Assembly (NCBI RefSeq): GCF_000340215.1
Contig: NW_006921542.1
Coordinates: 1,454,267 to 1,518,266 of the forward strand
DNA: 64,000 bases
Source of the DNA: Pseudocercospora fijiensis CIRAD86
Taxonomy: Eukaryota > Ascomycota > Dothideomycetes > Mycosphaerellales > Mycosphaerellaceae
Direction of reading: 5' to 3'
The notes under the pieces are model-generated. The model made no database searches, was not told the origin of the DNA, and saw only the letters and a list, made by a program, of their open reading frames with translations. Shown piece by piece: positions 48,682-57,739 of this stretch (positions are counted from its first letter, which is position 1; each line of letters starts with the position of its first letter). The position numbers and the translations under genes were made by a program.

Positions 48682-48729
48682 CTAAAATAGTGTTAGTATA
48701 GTTCGAAAAGAGATATAAGAGAATTATAT
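48682..48729 (-). other. Intron 2 of the histone H3 pseudogene, 5' splice site lost
   Basis: 48 bp, branch site TACTAAC (48692-48698), 3' end TTTTAG. The first base now reads A where GTATAA would be expected after T. A TpG to TpA change explains it. With the intron left in, 16 extra codons interrupt the fold. Confidence 0.7.
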
Positions 48730-48912
48730 ATTCGAAGATACTAACTAGGTAGGCTTCTATAGCCTCTTAAAGGGCGTCTAGTATAGAGACTTAGAAGCGA
48801 AGGTCTAGTATATAATACTAGGTAATTTCGCGAATAAGTCGACGGAAAGGAGCTTTACGGAGTAGGAGACTAGAGTCCTTCTAATACTTCCGAATCTTAC
48901 GAAGGGCTACGG

Positions 48913-48991
48913 CTAATAAAGGAATAGTAAAAAGATAGTAAGAATGCCGGCTACGCTACCGGCTACGCTACCGGCTATAAATAGGACTTAC
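48913..48991 (-). other. Intron 1 of the histone H3 pseudogene
   Basis: 5' GTAAGT, 3' TTTATTAG, 79 bp. The interior carries two full TAGCCGG units spaced 12 bp apart (GTAGCGTAGCCGG pattern, 48944-48976). Removing it restores the reading frame and the GTVALR signature. Confidence 0.75.
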
Positions 48992-49283
48992 TTCCTAGGC
49001 GCTATCGACGCTTCGTACGATTATTACTACTAGTAGTAGAAGCGCTAGTCGTCGTCTTACGCGGAGCCTTATCTACCGTCGTCTTACGCGGACCCTTACT
49101 CGCGACGCCCTTTCTAGTACTAGAGCTAGCGGTAGTAGTAGTAGCCTTCGTCCGTTAATATAGTATACTCCTTCTACTACTTCCGGTCTTATTATAACCC
49201 GTAGAAGTAGTAGGTCCCTTCTTACGAGTCGTCGTAACTTAGTTAAGTAGACTCGGTCTTATAAAAGTCGTCGAATTAATAAA

Positions 49284-50542
49284 AAAAAGTATATTACGAA
49301 GATATACGTAGGCGCGCGCGGAGCGAGGGTATTATAGAGGTAGTAGATATAGAGCGTAGAGGTATAGGTATCGATACGAAGGTTAAATATAGCGAGAGAG
49401 GTAGTATCGCGGTATCGCTAGGCAATAGAGTAAGCTTCGCGTAAGCCTGTATTATAGTTACGTTAGAGTAAGGAAAGAAGATAGATACGGCTAAAAAAGG
49501 CAGATACGGCAAACTTTAAAATATAGCCGGTATATATAGCCGGTATAGTAATAGGCGAACGCCTTCTTTTAATAAATAGTCGGCGTAATAATAGTATACT
49601 ACTATAGTATAGATATTCTCTAGTAATTCCCTTACTAGCTATAGTAGTCTTATAAGTAACCTAGGCCTATTACTAGAAAATATAAGAAATATTAGGTAGG
49701 CTATATTAAATAAGTTAGTTATCTAGTAGGAAAGGGCCTACTACCGTCTCTATATATCGGCTACGAGTGCCGGCTATCGCTCTAATCTTAACTCCGCCCT
49801 ATCTCGGAGACTAAGGTACTAAGCGGAAACCCTATAGCTTATATTTGCTTAGTTATCGCGGAGGGCTTATAGGTAAGGTATTAGAAAAGAGTATAAAAAG
49901 TACGAGAAGAGTATCCTAGGATATAGGTCGTAAGTAAATAAGAGCAGCACGCCTAGTTATTTATATAGTACTACGTTACTCTATACGACTAAGAGCCTAT
50001 ATTATCTCGTACTTCGCCTAGAAGACCTCGACTCTACTAATCTACTATCGATCTCCTCCTCGGTCGCTATCTTAATTCTTCTTCGAGTTGCCGGACTTAG
50101 TACGTATCTATTGCTATATATTAGCGCTACGTATTATAGAGAATCTCTCGTTAAAGTTTCTCTCTCGTAGGCTTACTATCTGCCTCGTAGTATAGAGGAT
50201 TAAAGTACTAATACTAAAGAATCTCCTTATAGTTAGGATACTAGGGCTCCCTAGGACCTTTATATTTTACGTCTAAATAGAGACGTTACGACGTATTATA
50301 AACGTTCTATAGCCCTTTCGCTTACTACCCGCTAGGTCGCGATATACGAAGAAACTAATCTAGTTATAGCTCGTCTCTATAATAGCCGAGTAAATATAGA
50401 GCGCTAGGTTTCTACTTCGTACCTTAGATTTAGGGACGGCGCGGAGATAAAATCAAAAATATAGCCGGTACCTATAGCCGGTAAAAGGATACGAAAATTA
50501 GCCTTATCCTAGGTAAATCTAACGACTAAATTCAAATTCTAA
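49284..50542. other. Region between the two H3-like pseudogenes
   Basis: From 49641 onward this is the outer end of the left arm of the inverted repeat. It includes the single-copy form of the 353-bp repeat (near 49800-50160). Paired TAGCCGG units occur at 49522-49545, 49748-49775 and 50461-50485. The 72-codon open frame at 49294-49512 (minus) overlaps the region just upstream of H3 exon 1 but is in another frame and looks like chance. Confidence 0.45.
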
Positions 50543-51182
50543 CTAATTCGCTATAAACCGACGCCGAATTTTAGATAGAAGCTATATATCTTTATTTTAA
50601 AGAGTAACCCGCTTTATATAGATAGTAAGGAGGTTTAAGAGCTTAAACTCGGTTACGAGAAATGCCTCCGTAGCTTCCTAAAGAGTACTAATCGCCTTAG
50701 CCGTAAATCGTATACTAGACCGAAAATCTAATATAATTTCTCAGTCGAGTCGCTAGAAAGGAGTCTTAGGGATTAAAAGCTCGGTCCCTCTTTTATCTTA
50801 GAATAGCCGGATCTAGCGAAGGGTAATAGTACCTAGTTTAAAGCGCCGCTTCTTTATTACTAAGTCCTACCTTATACTCTTTTTTAAGAGAAAGATAACT
50901 TTTCTTTACGATAGCCTTCGTCCGCCTACTCTTTTTAGCCTTCTCCTATCTACCTAAAGCGTTCTTATTTTTTAGTACTATTTTCCGAGGAACCCCCTTT
51001 ATTCGTATATACTACGGAGAGTCTTACTCTTCCGATATCTCGTTCTCGCTATAGTCTCCCTATACTTAGCTTGCTTTACCCTTGCCCTTTAGGCTCTAAA
51101 GGTATCTTTATATACGTTTAGGCGACGAGGGTATATCGCTAGGACCTAGAAGATTAATAAGCCTATAATCGTAAGCGGACAT
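50543..51182 (-). pseudogene. Histone H3-like ORF, cassette 2
   Basis: ATG at 51182, reading MSAYDYRLINLLGPSDIPSS, closely matching the start of the copy at 55381. A Lys/Arg-rich tail follows. The fold lies at about 50846-50550, with TELLIP, TPF.RLD.EII and TKRVTL.NKDI.LL visible. A 2-bp deletion in an A run (near 50880) shifts the frame between tail and fold. Not interrupted by element C, whose empty site is visible at about 50885-50895. Same strand and spacing relative to the hAT transposase as in the other cassettes. Confidence 0.74.
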
Positions 51183-51619
51183 TTATACTTCTTACCTTCC
51201 GAATTAAATAGTCTTCTATTAAACCGTCTTAGTAGGTCCTCGTTAGATTCCTATAAAGGATAGTAGCTAAAGGAAGGGGAGGCGGCTAGCTTAGAAAGGC
51301 CCGAAAAGCCGAATCCTTAAGGTATATTTATCTTTAAGGATATAGGGAAAGGGAAGAAGGAGAAGAAGAGCGAATAGAGAATTAGAAATAGTTAGTAGGT
51401 AAGCGGGGTAGGTTGCTATAGCAACTAGTCTATTTAGGAATTCGGAATATATTAGGGATATATACTAGCTATATACGCCGGCTATATTACCTTCTATATA
51501 AGCGCTTTACTACTATAGTAAGTAGTCTGTTTAGCAATTCGAAATATATTAGGGATATACGCCGGCTAACTACGCCGGCTATATATACCGGCTATATTAC
51601 CTTCTACGTAAACGCTTCG

Positions 51620-53387
51620 TCTCCTTAAAGCTACTCTAAGCCTATATACGTTTCCGCTTCTCGACCTAGTATTGCCTTCTACCTCCGCCTCCTTCTATCC
51701 GTTATCGCTAATAAAGTACCGTATAGGTAGGTACTACCTAAGGGTTGCCGAGCGAAGCGAGACCTAAGCGGAATAACCGTTAGAAGTCGTTACTATATCC
51801 CTATAGGACTATATCGCAATATATATCGTAGCGGTATATCGTAATAGGGTACCGTAGTATTATTATCGCAATATCGTTATCGCTATAGCGTTATATTGTC
51901 GTAGTTAGTAGTAGGCAAGGTAGTAAGGTAGAAGTTATATAGGAGGGATATTTTAATTTCTTCTAATTAGAGGCCGACCCTGAATTTGTAGTAGCGGTTC
52001 TTTAGATTAAACCCCTAGCGAATACCTTATACGTAACGCAACTACTTCTAACTACTATTCCGCTTAGCTCGTAAATAGAAAATACCTCCCTATGCTCGTT
52101 ATAAGCTCCTCGAATACTTCGGCTTATACCTATTTACTTCGCTTCGCTCGGATAAGGGTTTCGCTTAGACTAAATTTCGTATTCTCTTCGTACTCCTAGG
52201 TTTCTTCGATCTTAAGGTTTTCTAATTCCTCGATTAAGTCCTTTAGTATAATCTTTAGTATCCTACCTTACCGACTCTACTAGAGGAGATAGTATTGGAA
52301 TACTATAATAGATTCGAAGGTAGTAGGCGAGTATATTCGATTAAAGTAGCCCTAGTAACGAGCGATACTAAAAGACCTCTTATAGCCTATATCTACGCTC
52401 GGTATAGCGAGGACGTCCCGAGCGACCGACGCTATCGTTAGTAACTTAGGCTCTAACCGCTACTATATAGCGAGAATACCGTCTCCGAATTCGTCTAGAA
52501 GACCGGTAAGATCTAGAGATTATTAGCCTTCTATCCGAGCCTACGGGTTTAGTACTTACTTACGCGCTAATAGAGATCGAACTCTTCTTTCTTTACTTTA
52601 CTAGTTACTTCCTCTTCTACCTCTACTTTCTACCTACGAAATAGATATAATATCGGAGCCTTTTAAACCTTCTTTTTCTTTATAGGAGCTATATTTAGAC
52701 TAGTTTCTTTCCGACGTTTATACTTTATAGAATATCTTTTCTAGAATAGTCTAGTAATACTTGGGCTATTCTTCGTCCCCTTTCTATTCTAGTTTCTACT
52801 AGTATATATCCTTTTCTACTAAGTTAAGTAAGTACGTAACGCTATAGATATTCCCGAACGACTAAAAGGTAGTACTATAATATTTATATAACCTAGTATA
52901 GTAGGTATCTATAGCTTTCGTTATAGCTAATTTCTCGGGAACGCTCTTCTTAGCTAGCTTAGCTACGGTTTCGTAGAGCTTATTAAAGACCTAGTTATAG
53001 TACGTAAAGATAAGGTAGATCGTCGGTCCTTAGGTTCTTCTAATCGTAGTAGTAACCTTCGCGTAATACTTACTAATATCGACGAGATACTCTACTTAGC
53101 GCTATTCGGCGGCGGTAAGCGCGAGCTACTTAATACCCTCGGAACTCTAATAGATCTCGAGAGCGGTATATAAAGTATATCCCTTCGTAACTATATAGAA
53201 AGTCGAATTAAACCGGGTCTTAACGTCTTAGGTAAAACGGAGTAGGCGCTAAGGAGGCCGCTTTTACTATCGCTTATTTTATATAATATTCTAGGTATCG
53301 GTTTTAGGGCGCTCGATTAGGTTCTTTTAAATAGCCTCGAATCGGTTATATCTCTATACGCTCGAGTTTATATATATTACTAGACGA
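51620..53387 (-). pseudogene. hAT transposase C-terminal part, cassette 2
   Basis: Starts at the inverted-repeat junction, so the N-terminal half with the two catalytic Asp blocks is missing. Readable are TRFDSTFYIVTRGYTLYTAL near 53220-53160, a middle helical region and the hAT dimerisation block (LAIPSVGI, then RSFSIAR) near 52420-52350. The last part of the frame is split by the insertion at 51712-52156. Confidence 0.8.
51712..52156. mobile_element. About 445-bp insertion in cassette 2, MITE-like
   Basis: Present only in this copy; cassettes 1 and 3 read GCTAATTAGGCTTTCGC across the site. The inner ends carry CCGAGCGAAGCGA (near 51755-51770) and its complement TCGCTTCGCTCGG (near 52137-52152), an imperfect terminal inverted repeat. 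No frame is apparent. Exact ends and target duplication are unclear. Confidence 0.45.
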
Positions 53388-53557
53388 ATATAGTTTAAAT
53401 CGCGATCCGAGCCCTCTTTAAGACGCTTAAAATTGCACTATTAAACGACGACTAAAAGAAGATCCTAGATAAGGATAAAGCAAAGTCGAAAGTTAAGAAA
53501 CTCGTTATAGTAATAAGATAGGATAAGGTAGAGAGCCTCGCTCTCGTTTTAAATAAG

Positions 53558-53626
53558 GTATAACTTTTATCCGGAGCTAGTACCTATAGCTAGTAACCTA
53601 GTATAGTTCTAACTGTTTTTCTCTAG
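53558..53626 (+). other. Predicted intron in hAT transposase
   Basis: 69 bp, GTATAA at the 5' end, GTTCTAAC before CTCTAG at the 3' end. It contains a degenerate pair of TAGCCGG-type units. In cassette 1 the matching intron (near 13872-13804, minus) has an intact pair. Confidence 0.65.
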
Positions 53627-54898
53627 CCTCGTCGTTTAGTAATATATATAAACTAGAGCTTATAGAGATATAACCGATTCGAGGCTATTTAAAAGAACCT
53701 AATCGAGCGCTATAAAACCGATATCTAGAATATCGTATAGAATAAGCGATAGTAAAAGCGGCCTCTTTAGCGCCTACTCTATTTTACCTAAGACGTTAAG
53801 ACCCGGTTCGATTCGACTTTCTATATAGTTACGAGGGGGTATACTTTATATACCGCTCTCGAGATCTATTAGAGTTCCGAAGATATTAAGTAGCTAGGAC
53901 TTACCGCCGCCGAATAGCGCTAAGTAGAGTATCTCGTCGATATTAGTAAGTATTACGCAAAGGTTACTACTAGGATTAGAAGAACCCGAGGACCGACGAT
54001 CTACCTTATCTTTATATACTATAATTAGCTCTTTAATAAGCTCGACGAAACCGTAGCTAAGCTAGCTAAAAAGAGCGTTTCCTAGAAAGTAGCTATAACG
54101 AAAGCTATAGATACCTCCTATACTACGTTATATAAATATTATAGTACTACTTTTTAGTCGTTCGGGGATATCTATAGCGTTACGTACTTACTTAACCTAG
54201 TAGAAAAGGATATATACTAGTAGAAGCTAGAACAGAAGAGGGACGAGGAATAGCCTAAGTATTACTAGACTATTCTAGAAAAGATATTCTATGAGCGTCG
54301 GAAAGAAACTAGTCTAAATATAGCTCCTATAAAGAAAAAGAAGGTTTAGAAGGCTCGGATATTATACCTATTTCGTAGGTAGGAAGTAGAGGTAGAGGAG
54401 GAAGCAACTACTAAAGTAAATAAAGAAGAGTTCGATCTCTATCGGCGCGCGGGTACGTACTAAACCTATAAGCTCGGAAAGAGGGCTAATAATCTCTAGA
54501 TCTTACCGGTCTTCTAGACGAATTCGGAGACAATATTCCCGCTATATAGTAGCGGTTAGAGCCTAAGTTTCTAACGATAGCGTCGGTCGCTTAAAACGTC
54601 CTCGCTATACCGAGCGTAGGTATAGGCTATAAGAGGTCTTTTAGTATCGCTCGTTATTAGGGCCGCTTTAATCGAATATACTCGCCTACTACCTTCGAGT
54701 CTATTATAGTATTCCGATACTATTTCCTCTACTAGAGTCGCTAAGGTAGGATACTAAAGATTATACTAAAGGACTTAATCGAGGAATTAGAAAACCTTAA
54801 GATCGAAGAAACCTAGGAGCGCGAAGAGAATACGAAATTTAGTCTAAGCGAAAGCCTAATTAGCGATAACAAAGAGGAGGAGGGCGGAGGTAGAAGGC

Positions 54899-54998
54899 NN
54901 NNNNNNNNNNNNNNNNNNNNNNNNNNNNNNNNNNNNNNNNNNNNNNNNNNNNNNNNNNNNNNNNNNNNNNNNNNNNNNNNNNNNNNNNNNNNNNNNNN
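54899..54998. other. Assembly gap of 100 N
   Basis: Exactly 100 N, a conventional placeholder. Flanks align to cassettes 1 and 2, where only six bases (GATACT or AATACT type) separate the same flanking sequences. Confidence 0.95.
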
Positions 54999-55380
54999 AG
55001 GTCGAGAAGCGGAAACGTATATAGGCTTAGAGTAGCTTTAAAGAGACGAAGCGTTTATATAGAAGGTAACGTAGCTAGCGTATATAGCCGGTATATATCT
55101 TTAATATATTCCGAATTCCTAGAACCCAAATAGACTAGTTACTATAGTAACCTACCTAGCTTACCTATAGACTATTTCTAATTCTCTATTCGCTCTTCCT
55201 CTCCTTCTTCCCTTTCCCTATATTCTTAAAAACAAATATACTTTAAGGATTTAGCTCTTCGGGCTATCCTAAGCCGGCTACCTCCCCTTCCTTAAGCGAC
55301 TATCCTTTATACGAATCTAACGATAACCTACTAAGGCGGTTTAATAGAAGACTATTTGTTCTAAAAGGTAAGAAGTATAA

Positions 55381-56022
55381 ATGTCTCCTTACGATTATAG
55401 GCTTATTAATTTTCTAGGTCCTACCGATATACCCTCGTCGCCTAAACGTATAGATAAATATCTTTAGAGCCTAAAAGGCAAGAGTAAAGTAAGCTAGGTA
55501 TAAGGAGACCGTAGCGAAAACGAGATATCGGAAGAGTAAGACTCTCCGTAGTATATATAAAAGAAAGGGGTTCCTCGAAAAATAGTACCGAAAAATAAGA
55601 AGGCTTTAGGTAAATAGGAGAAAGCTAAAAGGAGTAGGCGGACGAAGGCTATTACGAAGAAAAGGTATCTTTCTAATAAAAAAAAGGGAATAAGGTAGGA
55701 CTCGACGATAAGAAAGCGGCGCTTTAAACTAGATACTATTACCCTTCGCTAGATCCGGCTTTTCTAAAATAAAAGAGGGACCGAGCTTTTAATCCCTAAG
55801 ACTCCCTTCTAGCGACTTATCTAAGAAATTATTCTAGATTTTCGGTCTAGTATACGATTTACGGCTAAAGCGATTAGCACTCTTTAGGAAGCTATAGAGG
55901 CATTTCTCGTAACCGAGCTTAAGCTTTTAAACCTACTTGCTATCTATACGAAGCGGGTTACTCTTTAAAATAAAGATATATAGCTTCTAGCTAGAACTCG
56001 GCGTCGGTTTATAGCGGATTAG
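55381..56022 (+). pseudogene. Histone H3-like ORF, cassette 3 (best preserved frame)
   Basis: 214 codons without indel, from ATG (MSPYDYRLINFLGPTDIPSS) to TAG, though that TAG may be a lost Gln. A basic tail of about 100 residues (KKGVPRKIVPKNKKALGK, KRSRRTKAITKKRYLSNKKK) leads into the fold at about 55720-56010: TITLR.IRLF, GTELLIPKTPF.RLI.EII, RFTAKAISTL.EAIEAFLV and TKRVTL.NKDI.LL. The dots are TAG/TAA at Gln-like sites. H3 has the same order and spacing except for two extra residues before TELLI and one near the end. It lies about 310 bp after the hAT transposase on the same strand. The function would be nucleosome assembly or a derived role; the tail shares little with canonical H3. Confidence 0.78.
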
Positions 56023-57000
56023 TTAGAAATTATATTTAGTCGTTAGATTAACCTAGGAGGAGGCCTATTTTCGTATCCTTTTACCGGCTATAGATACCGG
56101 CTATATTTCTAATTTTATCTCCGCGCTGTCCCTAAATCTAAGGTACGAAGTAGAAACCTAGCGCTCTATATTTACCTAGCTCTTATAGAGACGAGCTATA
56201 TTTAGGTTAGTTTCTTCGTATATTACGACCTAGCGGATAGTAAGCGAAAGGGCGATAGAACGTTTATAATACGTCTCTATTTAGACCTAAAATATAAAGG
56301 TCCTAAGGAGCCCTAGTATCCTTACTATAAGGAGATTCTTTAGTATTAGTACTTTAATCCTCTATACTACGAGGTAGATAGTAAGCCTACGAGAGAGAAA
56401 CTTTAACGAGAAATTCTCTATAATACGTAGCGCTATTATATAGCTATAGATACGTACTAAGTCCGGTAACTCGAAGAAGAATTAAGATAGCGTATTAGCG
56501 ACCGAGGAGGAGATCGATAGTATACTAGTAGAGTCGAGGTCTTATAAGCGAAGTTATAGATAATATAGGCTCCTAGTTATTTAGAGTAACGTACTATATA
56601 AATAACTAGGCGTACTACTCTTATTTACTTACGACCTATATCTTAGGATACTCTTCTCGTACTTTTTATACTCTTTTCTAATACTTTACCTATAATCGCT
56701 CCGCGATAACCGAGTAAATATAAGCTATAGGATTTCCGCTCGGTACCTTAGCCTTCGAGATACGGCGGAGTTAATTCTCTATAATACGTAGCGCTATTAT
56801 ATAGCGATAGATACGTACTAAGTCCGGCAACTCGAAGAAGAATTAAGATAGCGACCGAGTAGGAGATTAATAGTATATTAGTAGAGTCGAGGTCTTATAA
56901 GCGAAGTACGAGATAATATAGGCTCTTAGTCGTATAGAGTAACGTACTATATAAATAACTAGGCGTACTACTCTTATTTACTTACGACCTATATCCTAGG
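56023..57000. other. Downstream part of cassette 3 with 353-bp tandem repeat
   Basis: A paired TAGCCGG motif at 56085-56106 sits in a possible intron (GTATCC to TTTCTAAT and beyond) just after the H3-like stop, so the ORF may once have continued. Two copies of the 353-bp repeat follow (markers at 56633 and 56986). The second is interrupted by element B at 57001 and resumes at 63726. Confidence 0.5.
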
Positions 57001-57704
57001 TATAAGGGTCGGAGGCTAAGTAGTAAGAATATATACGAAACTTTAAACTAAACTAAAGGGAATACTAAATTGATATAGCTGCTATCTATATAAGACGAAC
57101 TACAAAGAAAGGAAGAAGGGTACCTTAGAGGGAGAGCCCCTTCCTTAGTATTCCGCCCTACGGCCGTCTAGCGCGTCCGACGCGTAAGCGTAAGTACGTA
57201 TATCCTACTTGCTAACTTCTTAGCAAACTTCTACTTTTAGGTCCTTCTCTACGCGCTAAGTACGCGCGCGCGTATCCCGCTTATCCGCTATCTCGTAGCG
57301 CCTTTATCTCCTAGCTAACTTGCGTAGCGCGTATATACGAACTCGTTTAACCGCTCTTAAGTAAATATATTTCTCCTAGCTCTTCCCTACCTTCCGGTTC
57401 CTTCCTACTACTCGGATCTATTCTATAACTCTATATATCTCGCTTACTATCGTCCGTATACGCGTACGCGTAGTTTAGTATAGTCCCGTCGTTCGTATAT
57501 TAATATATAACGTATTGTTCTGCTATATACGGCCTCCGCGGCAGTCCCTAAGATGTTACGTTATACGGCTAAATAGGCGGCTAACTAGGCGACCTACTTC
57601 GCTAAGGGCCCCTACTACTAAGGTAACTTAAATCTAATATTACTTTATAGTATAGCGGCTAGCTTATAGAACTTGTTAGTGCTTTCTAGGCAGCTACTAT
57701 AATA
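57001..57704 (-). repeat. 3' LTR of element B (704 bp)
   Basis: Matches 63017-63720 base for base apart from RIP-type differences and a few indel-free substitutions. Ends read TATA...AATA on the + strand, in place of TG...CA. Confidence 0.93.
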
Positions 57705-57739
57705 GTAGCCCCTCCCCCCTCGTTCTACGCGGAGTTCCT

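Larger units (their letters stand above)
48596..49270 (-). pseudogene. Histone H3 pseudogene with two introns
   Basis: Exon 1 (about 49270-48992) encodes a Ser/Thr/Lys/Arg-rich tail with KGPRKTTVDKAPRKTT, recalling the KAPRK of H3 tails. A 79-bp intron (48991-48913) starts GTAAGT and ends TTTATTAG. Joining it gives RLGTVALRKIRKYQK, against RPGTVALREIRRYQK in H3. Exon 2 (48912-48730) reads LLLRKAPFRRLIREI, DLRFQVS and EAIEAYLVSIFE. A second intron of 48 bp (48729-48682) has TACTAAC and ends TTTTAG; its GT is now AT in a TpG context, so RIP destroyed it. Joining gives FESVNFIAIYAKRITI, against FEDTNLCAIHAKRVTI. The start codon is not identified. Loop 1 has H3 length, not the longer CENP-A length. 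The gene is dead. Confidence 0.82.
49641..53387. repeat. Left arm of large inverted repeat
   Basis: Matches, in reverse complement, 53629-57000 plus 63726-64000. The loop between the arms is 53388-53628 and has no partner inside the palindrome, although it matches cassette 1 near 13803-14047. The left arm holds cassette 2 (H3-like and hAT remains, both minus) and two private insertions (a partial tandem copy at about 51480-51600 and 51712-52156). Confidence 0.85.
53395..55070 (+). pseudogene. hAT transposase C-terminal part, cassette 3
   Basis: Right-arm copy, truncated at its 5' side. It begins after the TTDNASNN block. A probable intron lies at 53558-53626 (GTATAA, branch TTCTAAC, end CTCTAG), and removing it keeps the frame. 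Then TRFDSTFYIVTRGYTLYTAL (53798-53857), an EEFDLYRRAGTY segment near 54428, and the dimerisation block NVLAIPSVGI with RSFSIARY near 54597-54660. The frame ends in a Glu-rich then Arg-rich tail across the assembly gap. No stop is certain because Gln codons are TAG/TAA. Confidence 0.83.

Noticed and set aside
49294..49512. Minus-strand 72-codon frame just upstream of the H3 pseudogene
   Set aside because: Not in frame with H3 exon 1, begins at a non-ATG codon and has no recognisable motif. Possibly part of a leader, but unsupported.
48596..56022. Calling the H3-like genes CENP-A
   Set aside because: Loop 1 between the first two helices has the canonical H3 length in both types, whereas CENP-A usually has extra residues. 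The divergent tails alone are not sufficient, so H3-like is the safer label.
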